Position numbers and translations under genes: made by a program. Of a stretch of DNA of 64,000 nt, positions 45,486-56,728 are shown one piece after another. The DNA lies in assembly GCA_029747585.1 (NCBI GenBank), contig JAPEVF010000081.1:1-64000 (forward strand), written 5' to 3'. A model generated the notes under the pieces. That model saw only the letters and a list, made by a program, of their open reading frames with translations. It was not told the DNA's origin and did not search any database. Within the stretch, counting starts at the first letter, position 1, and every line of letters begins with the position of its first letter. The stretch comes from Pleurotus djamor. Lineage: Eukaryota; Basidiomycota; Agaricomycetes; Agaricales; Pleurotaceae.

Positions 45486-46212
45486 ATGGTCTATTTCCCC
45501 AAATCCATCGTGTCATGCATGGTCGTGGTGCTTTCTTTGCTCAGCTTTGCTCAAAGTCGCGAAGTTATTCTTGAACGCGATGATAAAGCCGTCTTCTTAT
45601 ATCCTCGACGATTCGGTTAGTAGGCTGCCGCCTCTCATTACCCTTACAGTCCTCACTCACTATAACTCTGCCAATTAGGTCAGGAAAAACCCCCCAGTCT
45701 TGGACCTCCTTCGCAACGCTTGCCCAGGCGAGGTTTGCGGTGCACTAGCAGGTGCAGCTATTACTCCTCTGCTGGCTGCTCAGCCCGAATGCTCGCAGCA
45801 AGATTTAGCGGACGATATTATCGGTGGGTCGTTTGCAAGACCACAGGTACATATCGAGCTGACTGGATTCATAAGATGCCAGTGCTCAATTTGACGCAGC
45901 GACGCAAGCTAATATGATTGCCATCGCGATAGAGTATCGTCAGGCTGAAAAGAACACGCCACCGGTAAGCACAATTTCGTATATATTCATACCAAAACCG
46001 ACCTTTGAGCCACACAATGATAGGATTTCTCTACGAATCCACCAACCCTTCGTAATTCTGTCTTTTGCCAGAAGGCTCCAAGGAATCCTCAGTTGAATGG
46101 GTTAGTCCAAGCACAAGACCCCGCAAATGACCCAGAGGCTTTCTTCGATCCCGCCGTAGGAGGCACAGTGTTGAGAGGATCGCAAGAAAATACTGCTCCA
46201 TTCTCCGGGTAG
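45486..46212 (+). CDS. Secreted protein, unknown function, apparent frameshift
   Basis: The signal peptide is MVYFPKSIVSCMVVVLSLL followed by SFAQSREVILERDD. After a 63-bp intron, one frame reads LDLLRNACPGEVCGALAGAA, ITPLLAAQPECSQQDLADD. Later exons read QANMIAIAIEYRQAEKNTPP and NGLVQAQDPANDPEAFFDPA, ending GSQENTAPFSG (TAG 46210-46212). The splice join puts the first two exons one base out of frame. One fewer C in the run at 45690-45695 would restore a smooth join, so I suspect a homopolymer error. About 150 aa, with few cysteines (CPGEVC plus one). No enzyme motif. Confidence 0.65.
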
Positions 46213-46390
46213 GGGGAAACCTGATGGTCTAGTATGTAGTAGCAGCTAGGATTCGAGTAGTGTTTGTCACTGTTTCCCCTAGCCACTACGATCTTTCAAT
46301 CCCCGGCCTCAAAACCACAATTTTACCGCCAGCTTCGTCGCCATACTTACCACAGTAACAAGACCACCTACCTACCACCACAGTATCATT

Positions 46391-47188
46391 ATGGCAGAGC
46401 AGACACCGCCAAAAATCAAAATCGTTCGTACACTGACAATACCGTCGACGATGCGAACGACAGGCTGACTTCCCTTCGCGTCGTTCCCTAGATGAAAGGT
46501 GCTGAGCCTGATTTATCCGCTGCAACGTACCAGATCTATGATGAATCGCATACCATTGGCAATGCCTTGCGCTGGATGCTCATGAAAAAGTGAGCAAAAA
46601 ATTTACTTGGGCGAACTCTGCAGTTTTTCTCATGGTGACCTTTTGTTACAGTCCGAAAGTCGAATTTTGTGGGTATAGGTAAGTCATGTCGGGTCATTTT
46701 TTTGAATTGAAATGGTCCCATGGAAGTGCTACGCCCGCGAGGGCACGCCGCGTGTTAGTGACAACCAATCAAGCGGTATTGCTATCGATCTTGCGATGCT
46801 GTACGAGGATGGTTAATTCCTTACGAATCCCAACCTCCCCTTCAATCCTTTTGAGTGACACGCAACTGTCAAGCTACTTGTTCCTCCGATTCTTTGTTCT
46901 TTCTTTATCATCTGATCCCTGATTCCTAACTCTTCCCCCTCTAGTGTCCCACATCCCTCAGAGAATACTATCCAAGTGAGAATTCAGATGTACGGTGAGT
47001 GTTGTCCATTTTCTTTGTCCCAAGGAAGTCCTCCTCACTCATCCGACGCGTCTCAAGATCGCCTTTCGTCCCTCGAAGCGCTCATAGAGGCACTGAACAA
47101 TCTTGACGACCTGTGTGTTACTATCGACAATAAATATGACCAGAGCTTGAAGAACGATTCATACGTTCGATGGGAAGAACAAAGTTGA
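46391..47188 (+). CDS. RPC19: RNA polymerases I and III subunit AC19
   Basis: AC19 pairs with AC40 as the alpha-like assembly heterodimer of Pol I and Pol III. Exons join as MAEQTPPKIKI, then MKGAEPDLSAATYQIYDES, HTIGNALRWMLMK, NPKVEFCGY, SVPHPSENTIQVRIQMYG, DRLSSLEALIEALNNLDDLC and VTIDNKYDQSL. DESHTIGNALRWM and VEFCGYSVPHPSE are the diagnostic alpha-like motifs. Five introns. The one at about 46680-46943 (about 264 bp) is far longer than others in the window. About 125 aa, normal. Confidence 0.93.
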
Positions 47189-47495
47189 TCTGGGCCTTGG
47201 GCATCAGTTATTTTCTTTTCGTATGTTTTTCGCTGTAAGAGATCTCGATCCCATACATCTCTCTCTCCGTTCTCTTTGCCGTCGTGAAAATGGAGTCGGC
47301 CCCACCGCCTGAACATACTTATCGCATGAACGGCTGACGGCCCTAGGATCGGAGGAAGAATTTCCTGGGTTCTCGTAGATCTCGCGTAGCTTCCCGCAAC
47401 GAAGTGCCGATGAGCAAAAGGGACGGCCGGTGGCGCCCATGCACTATCGAAAAGTATGAACTCGTGTAACATATGCTATTGTCTGCAATGGTGAT

Positions 47496-49463
47496 CTACG
47501 TCCGCTTGACTTCATAGTTTTCCCAGCCAACTTCCTTCAATTTTTCGACTTTACCAAGAACCTCGCTCTCCATGCTCGACATGTATTCCTCCATTGCGGA
47601 GAGTAGCGCAGGTAAGCCAGTGGACAGCATTCGGACTGCAAGCAACCCTGCGTTCATACCGTTATTGATCGCGACAGTGGCAACAGGTATACCGCGCTGT
47701 AGGGAACAGAACCATTTAGCATGAAAGGCTGACAATAAAAACAGGGAAAGGACGAACGGGCATCTGAACGATACTATGAAGTGAATCCACGCCATCTAAG
47801 GAGCTCCCTTTTACAGGTACACCGACAACGGGCAACGGAGTCATGGCCGCCACCATACCAGGTAGATGTGCAGCACCACCTGCACCAGCGATAATAACAC
47901 GAAGTCCCCTTGATGCGGCTGAGCGGGAATACTCAACAAGGCGATCGGGCGTCCGATGAGCAGACACGATAGTCAACTCATACGGTATTCCGAACCGATC
48001 GAGTATTCTTGCAGCAGGTAGCATGACTGGGAGGTCAGAGTCAGATCCCATAATCACCCCGACGAGAGGTTGCTGGTGGGCGAATCCCGAGCCTGGGGTT
48101 GGAGGTTTCNGGGCTGTACAACTCCGTTTCGGAGACGGAACCCGTTGGAAGGGCTTCAAGCAACGGTCTGAGCCGCGACCGAACTTCAGCATCGGATTTG
48201 CCCACGATGGTTATATGTCCCATCNTTTCGCCCCTTGCGACATTCAGCTTTTCCGTATAGATGGACGCTACTGCCTGGAACGGCAAGGGCTACTTGAGTT
48301 AATGCCGTGATCTCAGCCATCGCGGACGACGCCCCGATGATATTGAGCATCGCAGAAGCGGGAACTTTGAGATCTGTAGAACCAAGAGGGAGACCTAGGA
48401 TAGCACGTAGATGATTCTCATATTGGGACGTCTGGCAAGCCTCAATTGTGTAATGCCCTGAGTTATGTGGACGAGGGGCAATTTCGTTGATTATTATCTC
48501 GCCTGGTTATGATGGTGTTATTCATTCGCCTGGTGTCTTTATATTGAGAAGGGCTTACCATCAGGCATTAGAAACATCTCGACGCCAAACACACCAGCAC
48601 CACTGAGGCAACGTACCGCTGCTTCAGCAACACTTCGTGCCTTCAAACTGACCTTGCTATCCGGACCTCGAAAAGGTGCGAAGACAAGGTGGCAGATGCT
48701 TTCTTTGTGAACAGTTTCAACGACGGGATAAGATTTGATTTCTCCTTGGGGTGTTCGGATAACCATGACGGCGATCTCCTTGGTAAACGGCATCCATTTC
48801 TCCACATAAAGTGGACGCAACCCCAAGGCAGAGATGGCTTCAGGTATCTGATCAAGACTGCGGATGACATAGTTTCCTCGACCGTCGTAAGCTAGCGTCT
48901 TGCTTTTAACCATCAGGGGAAGGCCCAGCTCATCAATAGCCGCTCGAATCGATGGTTCGTTGGATTCGACCTCTCTCGACGGAGCAATCGGTAAACTGTT
49001 GGATCGCAGCATTTCTTTCTGACGAAATTTATCTTGGATGGTCTTAATCGTGGTAGGATGTGGATGAATCTCCAGCTTCGGATAAGCATTCTGGATTTCC
49101 TCCAGAGCATCGGCATCGACATGTTCGATCTCGACTGTCAAAACATCAACCTTGGAGGCTAGTTCGCGTATTTTGACTGGATCGGAAAAGGAGCCATCGA
49201 TGTGAGAATGCTCTGGGGATCTCGGCTTGACAATTTGCTTTGCCGGTCCATGATCGCCTACGTCCAGGATAACCACTTTAACGTTGAGAAGCGACGCTGC
49301 TACAGCCAGCATCCGCCCGAGTTGTCCACCACCTGCAAAGCCACATCAGATAATGCGACGGAAAAAATACATTGTACTACAAGGCTCACATTAGAGTATA
49401 CATTCTAACAAGTCTGGATCCGGACTCACTCCTACCGAGGATACCGACAGCTTTGTCCGACAT
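47496..49463 (-). CDS. ADE2: Phosphoribosylaminoimidazole carboxylase (purine biosynthesis)
   Basis: Converts AIR to CAIR, the sixth step of de novo purine synthesis. Two fused domains. The N-terminal PurK-like ATP-grasp part: [10 protein letters not shown] (from 49463), then [59 protein letters not shown] and [16 protein letters not shown], then [20 protein letters not shown]. The C-terminal PurE part: [68 protein letters not shown] and [20 protein letters not shown]. Ns at 48110 and 48226 fall in the linker. About 590 aa, as expected. It is immediately downstream (head to tail) of the Ppo gene but unrelated in function. Loss of this gene gives red pigment in yeasts. Confidence 0.95.
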
Positions 49464-49730
49464 GGTTGGTTGGAAGGAAAGTTGAAGAGGCCAAGATCTA
49501 TTGACAGCCAAAAATTGATGCAAGATAGGGGCAATGTTAGGAACATCCGAACACTTCGGTTTCGGACTTCCACCTTGCAAGTGGTTTTTTGTTCAGCTCA
49601 TGGTATTGTTAAGGAGGTCTTTAAGATAGAATACGATACAAGGATGTCAGAGAGTAACAAATAAAAGTGTGATGAAGTCCGTGAGCATTACTCATCATAC
49701 TACACCAAAGTCAATGATAAGACACCGTCA

Positions 49731-52700
49731 TCACTCAAAAGCAGAAGCAACACATACCTGAGCATGAAGGAAGGCTACCCACGGGCCGGTTGTACCATCT
49801 CGATTGACGTACACATCCATCTCAGTTTCGCGAACCATTTCTTGGTACCCCGGAATCCTGCCGACACTACCAGGGGCGCGACGAATGTTCTTCAGGCCGA
49901 AGATGACCTTGAGAATTTCGGCGATGGCGACTTGAGAGTATGTGGTGCCGATGCAGTTATGGTAACCAGAGCCATTTAAATTGTAGCTTGCTTTGGGCCG
50001 GCGTGGGTCAACGACATACGGATCCGGGAAGTCCACAGGCTGCGAAGGTAGTTAGAACGTTGTGACCTCCGGGGAAGAGAATCTGACTTACGTTTACGTG
50101 GGCTGTGCGGAAGCTGGCCCAGATTCGATCACCAGCTTTTACTATTAGTGGAGGCAGGGAGCCAGCCTGTGGAATTGTGGCATCAACAGCAACATCACGC
50201 CATAAACCCGGAGTTTGAGGATGCAATCCTAGGAGAGAAACAGTCAGCTTCAACCGAAAGACACTGAAAACAAAGTAACTCACTCATAGCCTCCCTAACG
50301 TAGCCTTGAAGAAGCTCCGAGCTCTGAGCGTCGTTCTTCTTAATCAGTGCGATGATCTCATTTCGTTCCTTGGCCCGCGTGTCATCAAGATAGAAGTCAA
50401 CGACATTCACAGCACCTATGTGACATGTTCAGGGCAGGAAGGAAAGGGACAGGAGCACAGTTATCCGCACCTTGGGCGAAATTGACAGATGAGCCAACAG
50501 CAAGGCCGATGATGTTCCCCACAAGTGCGTCTAAAGGGCGTCCAGTGGAAGTCAGAGCAGACAAGAAGGGGTATGAAGGCTTGGTATTTGCGGGCCAAAT
50601 GTACGATGAGGCCTTTGCAATCAAGCTACCGACAGTACTCTGGGGAAATATCGGTTGACGTGGATCAGATTTTGATGGTCGTGGATCGGACGTCAACGAC
50701 TCACCGGGACAACAGAAGGCGAGACGTGAACAAGAGATTTCGCCGCCATGAGGCCAATCAGAGCGCCCGCAGTCGATGCAGCATCATTGAGAGCAAACTT
50801 GGTCTCGGGTTCATCGAAGGCCAGGAAGGTCACCCTACATAAAATGTGAACTTCCAAAAGTTCCTCCAGATCAAAGCACGTACTGGAACTAGTCAATAGG
50901 TGTCAGGATGGGGTTCAAGCCATGCGAATAGAAGACGCTTACAAGCATGGCAAACATAGCGTAGAGCTCTTGTTCGGTATACACTCCGCGGGGGTTATCC
51001 TTTGTCTTCAGCTCAACGCCCAACTGCTCTCGCCAAGGTCAAGAACACTTCAGGGTAGGGACGAAAGCTTGACTAACCAGTTTCTCAGCCACGAAGTGAA
51101 TGGCAACCATGTTGATGACATCGTTGACGATATCCACAAATTTTCCAGGTACGCCATCGTACCTATGAATGGAAGTTAACCTCTGACAGCGATGATCCTG
51201 AAGCAACGGAACTTACTTCCAAGATCGATCTTTAACCATCTTAGCGGTTTCAGCTTTGTACCATGCAGCGTATTGATCCAGGGAGTCCTTTGAAGGGAAG
51301 AGCGCATGCATGACCTGGAGTGATCGTTAATCAACATGAAAGAGGCACGCGGAGGTCAAACACACCAAAGCACGATCACTGTCATGTTGCTTGTCGTCGA
51401 AGAACAGCATTGCTACAAAGAAGTCATGCATCAGCTGATTATAGCTCTGACAGTGTGAGCACTTACATCCGTAACCTTTCTTTTCGTATATCACCTTGAA
51501 GCGACTAGGATCATTGAATACTGCCTTGATGGCGGTGAAGTCCTTGAGTACGAGCGGGATCGGTTGAGCGATAGGGCGATCAAAGGTATACTTTTTCGCA
51601 ATTCCCTGTCTAGTCAATGTCTGCTTCATGTAATCTGGGGTGAAAAATGGCCAGAGTGACAGAGAGGAATTCTTGGTCAAGGGGTTCAGGGATACAGCAC
51701 ATGGAGCATGACAAATGGAGAGTAGTACATACCCAAGGGTAGTGCCTGGGTAGGTTACGCATGAGAAGTTTTGGCACTGCAAGGGAGGTGAGAATAGATA
51801 GATAGGGATGAGGTAGAACATGCGTACTCTGTCCACCTCCACCTCCATTGTCAAGATGGCGTTGACAGTCATGGAATCCCCAAGTCGTCAGATTGAAAGC
51901 TTGGAAAGAATTAATGGAAGGGACCACGCAAAAACGAGAGACCGTGTCACTCACGAGTGAAATCCGTAGTGTAAAAGCGATCGCCGCGAACAAGGGCAAT
52001 CGCATCGCCAAGGACGGCCTTCGTGGTCTAAAACGAGTCCCAGTGAATCAAGTGAACATTCCTCTTGTGACGTCGACCATACCGTGTAACCACAAGCCTA
52101 GATAAAGGCCAATCGTCAATAAAACGATTGGGATAAGTTGTGAACAGAACGTACAAATCTCATCCCATCAACAACAGGCATAGTTGGCTCAGCTTGGAGA
52201 CCAGGCTGGATGCGACTGAGGTGCTGCATTCTCCAGAGTAAAGGAACAACTAACGTAAAGTTCGAGATTATCGACATGACCGTAAAGGCGTCGAGCAGCG
52301 GCCTAACGGAAGGAATTAGCTGAGGGGACCGTCTCCAGGATGAATGGGGTCTCACAGCGATCTCTGGATCGGGATTCCATTCCTCGAAGGTCTCGAACTC
52401 TGGAAAGAGTGGAGGTGTCAGATGGACACTCACAATACTCATGGGGTAGGGTACGGACGCTTTAAACCGAGGAACTTCCTAAACTCGTTCATGGTGCAAA
52501 CACCCCATAAACGAGCCTGCTCCATGCCCATGATTTCCACCAACCTCAAAACAGGAGGAGTGCCACGCCCTCTGAACGTTCCAGCAGGGTTAATGGTAGC
52601 TTCATGCAAAATTCTCGCAAGATCATCATCGGAGAACTTGCCATCAGGCCCACGCTTCAACCTAGGGGGTGACAATTATATCAACATGTGTGTACAGGCG

Positions 52701-54541
52701 AATAGCCCAAGGTCGGTATTTACCCGGCAAATGTACGCTTGGCTGGGTCAGAGGGAACATCGGCGAACAATTTGCCGATGGTGGCAAGGTCTCGGAGGGA
52801 CAACTATGCATGCAAAGAACCAATCAATCGATCAACTGAGGTTTGAGGACCATGGAAGGATCGTACCTGATCGAAAGGTTTGCCTCCGAACGCGTGGTTG
52901 AACACGTCCTCCGTCCATTTTTCGTCAACTGCGGAGGTTGTGGCATGCCACTGTGGAAATGACCGTGAGTTAGAAGGTGAGTTATCAATATATCGATGTC
53001 AATGGACACACTCTATAAAGAACATTGAACTCGACACTGCAGTGGTTCCCACGTCCTCGGTCGACGACCAAGTCGTCCCTCTTAATCAGCTACATAGGAT
53101 CAGGATCATCAGCGAATGGGGATGCGGGTATTGGGAGGAAATCGCACGTCGAAAGGGTTCATGTTCCAGTTGCAGTTCTCCGACGAACCGAGGAAGCTCG
53201 CTGCGTAGTCGCCCGTAATCATGGTCATGAAGTGACCACCGTTGATCAAGCGAGCAGTCTGGAAAATCTCCTCGTCCTGCTGGGCAAGGGCTACAGGGTC
53301 AGTAGGTGGAGGGTTGGTCCATCGTTTTCTTTCATTAATCTTCAAAATTTTGTCCGCAATATACTAACGGGAGTGTAAGGAGAAACATCAAATGAGGAGT
53401 AAATGGTGCTCACGTTGTGGTTCCTACTGAAGAGGACAAGAAGCGCGCTGGTAGCGGGGGGCAGGAACAAGAGGCGTTCTTCGTGGAAAGTGTCCGGGTA
53501 CAATAACCCACGGCCAGATGCACGATCTCGAACCTTGTCTTGATCAGCTTGGTCTGGCAAACACGACGTAAGCGTAAGGGTTCTAACAGATGCTATGATC
53601 ACTTACTATCGCCATAGAGGGGGCTTAAATCCAAATATGAACTAGCCTTGTTGATCGTCCAGTCCTTGAGGTCGGTCCGGAACAGAGAATGTGTGACGAT
53701 AGACGCGAATGCAAAGATCAAGCTCGACATCCCACCGGGGTGGGTTTTGTGCTATTACAGATGTTTAGATTCGAGAAGACTGGGTAAGGACGACGTGTTA
53801 CCCACATCACGCTTTTTCAGCAATGTATCGAAGACGAGGCCAGGATCAGGGAGAGAGGTCCTTGGAAGGTTATTCTTTGCTTGAACACTGCGTGCGTAGG
53901 GTCTTCCTGCTTGACCGCATGAAGGGTCTTGAAGGCTGTTGTTCGATCCATCAGCTTGTCTCCACGCGTACTGTGGCCCAAGATAAGCAGCCGGCGGGTG
54001 TGGAATAGTGTCGTAGAGACCTCCGATGATGGTGTCGTTAAGTTTCATCGAAAGGGAGCTAGAAGGGTCAAGGCGAGCCATGATACCCAGTCCTGCTTCG
54101 AACTGGAAAATACGTCAACCAACGGCTAACAAAGTTGAAGTCAGACTATGGAGTAACTTACAACCCCATTCCTGTCGTCGGCCGCGTCCGGGTGAAGCAG
54201 TGTGTCGGTGAATCCAGCCTGTAAAGTGCTTCTCAAGTTCTCGTCGCCAACAATAGAGTACGTGTACCCACGATGACCTTGGGGTCAGGTTTAAACGGGC
54301 CCTTGGCCTTGAAATTGTCAATCTATGGATTGGAGTCAGTATAGGGAACGACGAGAGGTAAACTCAGAGGACATACGTGGTTGATGAAATTCGTTACGGT
54401 CGAGTGGCCTTCTTTCTTATCGTCGGGGTTCGACGATATTTGCCAGTCGTAGAGGCCTGTTGGCGCGTCAGGTGGTCGCCTGGCCGAGAGATGGACAGTG
54501 TCTGCGGCGAGGGTGATGAATTGTGAAGCAGAAAGGCTCAT
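49731..54541 (-). CDS. Psi-factor-type fatty-acid dioxygenase fused to cytochrome P450 (linoleate diol synthase family)
   Basis: Oxygenates linoleic/oleic acid to hydroperoxides (haem dioxygenase domain), which the P450 domain isomerises or cleaves. About twenty exons. The N-terminus MSLSASQFITLAADTVHLSA is short. The animal-peroxidase-like domain shows GLYDTIPHPPAAYLGPQYAW, SSYLDLSPLYGDNQADQDKV, ARLINGGHFMTMITGDY and the catalytic VEFNVLY-R-W-H region (Tyr and proximal His, split by an intron at about 52960-53020), then KFLGLKRP. The P450 half ends in RPKASYNLNGSGYHNCIGT (about 49960), with the haem-ligand Cys present, though the usual leading Phe is not. The C-terminal exon reads GRIPGYQEMVRETEMDVYVN. 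Fungal Ppo oxylipins control sporulation and in mushrooms feed 1-octen-3-ol formation. Exact product specificity cannot be read. Confidence 0.87.
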
Positions 54542-55211
54542 GGTGGTTTCTGTTAATCTAAGGAATGAAGAACCGATTTGCTTTATATACAGTAGCAAGT
54601 GTTGAACGCGGCGATTTGTTGTTCGCGCCTAGTTCGCGTCATAATGCACGAATTCGCATAAACTGACAGCAGCCGATGTCTTGGTTTCTGAAATAGTGCT
54701 TCCGAGGTCATAAATGATCGTGCTTAGCTTCACGAGGCGAAAACACACGATTTCAGGCCTCAAAGCCATCGAGAATATACGGGAGGCGAATAGGAAACGC
54801 CAGGGATGTGTTCCAGAGGGNNAAAAAAGAAAAAGTAAGAACACAGTCCTTACATGACTGCGTTTGAATATACCGCCGTCTCGGTATTACAGCGAGAGCA
54901 CAAGAGAGAGATCGCATCCCACCATGTCATCGTCCGGGTCGGTTGTCGGCGGTTGGGGTTTTTCAACTCAGAAAGGGGCATTTTGATGGGGCCAGGAGGC
55001 ACCGTGACCTCGTTCGTTAGTATGTAGCGAGGCTACCTTCTTTGCCTTCTCTTTGTTCTATCAGAAAGGAGGGCCGTCGTGAAGCAGGCATGAAATGAAG
55101 TACAACGATCTTTAGCAGGTAAGCAATGGCTAGTGACTAGTGATGTCCGTACTAGCATTGGCTTTCAGCAAAAGAAGATTCAAATGAGCAACTAAAAACG
55201 TGGGCACTACA
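54542..55211. other. Intergenic, Ppo promoter side
   Basis: Two Ns at 54831-54832 precede an A run. No gene seen. Confidence 0.5.
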
Positions 55212-55520
55212 TCAATCCAAGCTAAAGAAGGAGTCTTTGACTTCGACTTGCTGCACATAATCAGGCCTGCAGCAGTGATATCCGCAGTCTCCTCCAACAT
55301 ACTTGTAGTACCAGCCAGGGGAAGCGGGTCCTCCACAGTTAGACCTCCTGCCTGGGTCACAGTACTTGCTGCAATGTTCGTACGCCTCGATAGGATTATC
55401 GTCACCTTTGATCTTGATCGTGAACTCGAGTAGGGAACGAGTTTCATGGGACGGCTCAGATATCGGAGTGGCAGCTACGAAGCTGCATGCGGCTAGCAGC
55501 AGACTCAGGTTGTATTTCAT
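55212..55520 (-). CDS. Small secreted six-cysteine protein (single copy)
   Basis: A single exon of 102 aa. The signal peptide MKYNLSLLLAACSFVAATP (start 55520) is followed by a propeptide-like stretch ISEPSHETRSLLEFTIKIKG. A compact cysteine domain follows, with spacing C-x3-C-x7-C-x16-C-x3-C-C (CSKYCDPGRRSNCGGPASPG, YYKYVGGDCGYHCCRPDY), then an acidic tail. Three disulfides are possible. The CC doublet and Gly/Tyr-rich centre resemble small fungal secreted proteins in general, but I recognise no named family. It does not align with the 26-kb/59-kb family. Function unknown. Confidence 0.75.
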   Translation of the reverse strand: MKYNLSLLLAACSFVAATPISEPSHETRSLLEFTIKIKGDDNPIEAYEHCSKYCDPGRRSNCGGPASPGWYYKYVGGDCGYHCCRPDYVQQVEVKDSFFSLD

Positions 55521-56728
55521 TGCGATGAATGCGAGTTCTATGAAGCGAATTCGTCGTCAGCATGGAGTAGTCTTTGAAAGCAGTAACTTCAACGCACTTC
55601 GATCAAGAGGTTGGTTCGTTGGGAACGAGGCAATTCCAAAGAAAACGACAAGAGAAGCTGTGGATGCGATGAGATGTAGGTGTGCATACGAGCTGCTGCT
55701 TGCGTACCTGAAAGATTGTGTTCCTAGCTGGATGATATCCAGTATTCTACATCGCCATTTTATAGGCCAACACGAGTGTTCTAATCGGATGCAAGACACG
55801 CACGAATGGGTTCGAAACGCCGATAAGCTGGTCTGAATGAAAGGAACCACATGAAGCGTGCCCCAGTTTATTGGGAGATGCAGTGTGCCTAGGGAAAGTT
55901 CTACGAACAATTTCGCGTTTCTTCTCAAAAGGTTAGCGGCGCGAATTGAATGGACGTCTTATCTGTAGCTTACCGCTCCAGCGTGTTATGAAGTGATGGC
56001 GCAACAAGGGTAAGCTTCACGAAGATTGGAGAAGTACTAGTAGGAGCCTAGGAGCGAGCTGAAAGCTCCGATCGTCTTCATTGCGCGAGGATCCCTTTCC
56101 CCTAACACTGACGACACGTAGAGAAACATCACTGGTGTGACTTGTTGTTGAACGTCGGCGTATGAGCAGTCTGTGTGAGCTGCCAGCTTGATCGCGACGT
56201 GCAGAAGCTAACTGAGTAAAAGTTGCGTATCCACATTACCTCACTCCAAAGAGGATATGGCGTTAGGTGAGCTCAACATACAACGTCAATTCTTTCATCT
56301 ATAATACCGCATAAGCGTTCTATTCGTACGCCAATCGAGTCATTGTCCCGATAGACTGACCTGGCAGAAGACAGGGAGCAACGTATAATACGAGGCCTCC
56401 CGCGCTCGAAGCTCCTGCACGAGGGGCTCTAGATGTCACTTTGGGATCCCTTCTTGATGGAATTCTCAGAAGTGCGTGATACGTATTGAGGTTCCTGGAA
56501 GTGGTGAGAAGAGTGTTTTAATGGCGAAGCAAAGGTAAGCTGCAGCTAGGAAGGAGAGACCAGCCATGCAAGCGAAGATATGCCGCACCGTGTGCTACGG
56601 CGGTGTGCGCGTTTCCTTCAAATCCCACGGCACAGAAAATAGAGCAAGGACTCCTAAAGCCCCTGTGCCACGTGGAGTAGAATGGATTCTGTTTGAAAAA
56701 GTTTTGGCCTTGGTCATCGCCAGCAACG
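55521..56728. other. Gene-poor stretch upstream of NLE1
   Basis: Open frames here (e.g. + strand to 55836) lack family features. Nothing else recognised. Confidence 0.5.

Noticed and set aside
45000..49463. A biosynthetic cluster around ADE2, Ppo and GST
   Set aside because: The neighbours (RPC19, ADE2, NLE1) are housekeeping genes with unrelated roles, and no backbone synthase, transporter or cluster regulator is present.
55366..55836. 156-aa + strand frame opposite and upstream of the 55-kb secreted protein
   Set aside because: It overlaps a well-supported gene in antisense and shows no recognisable domain.
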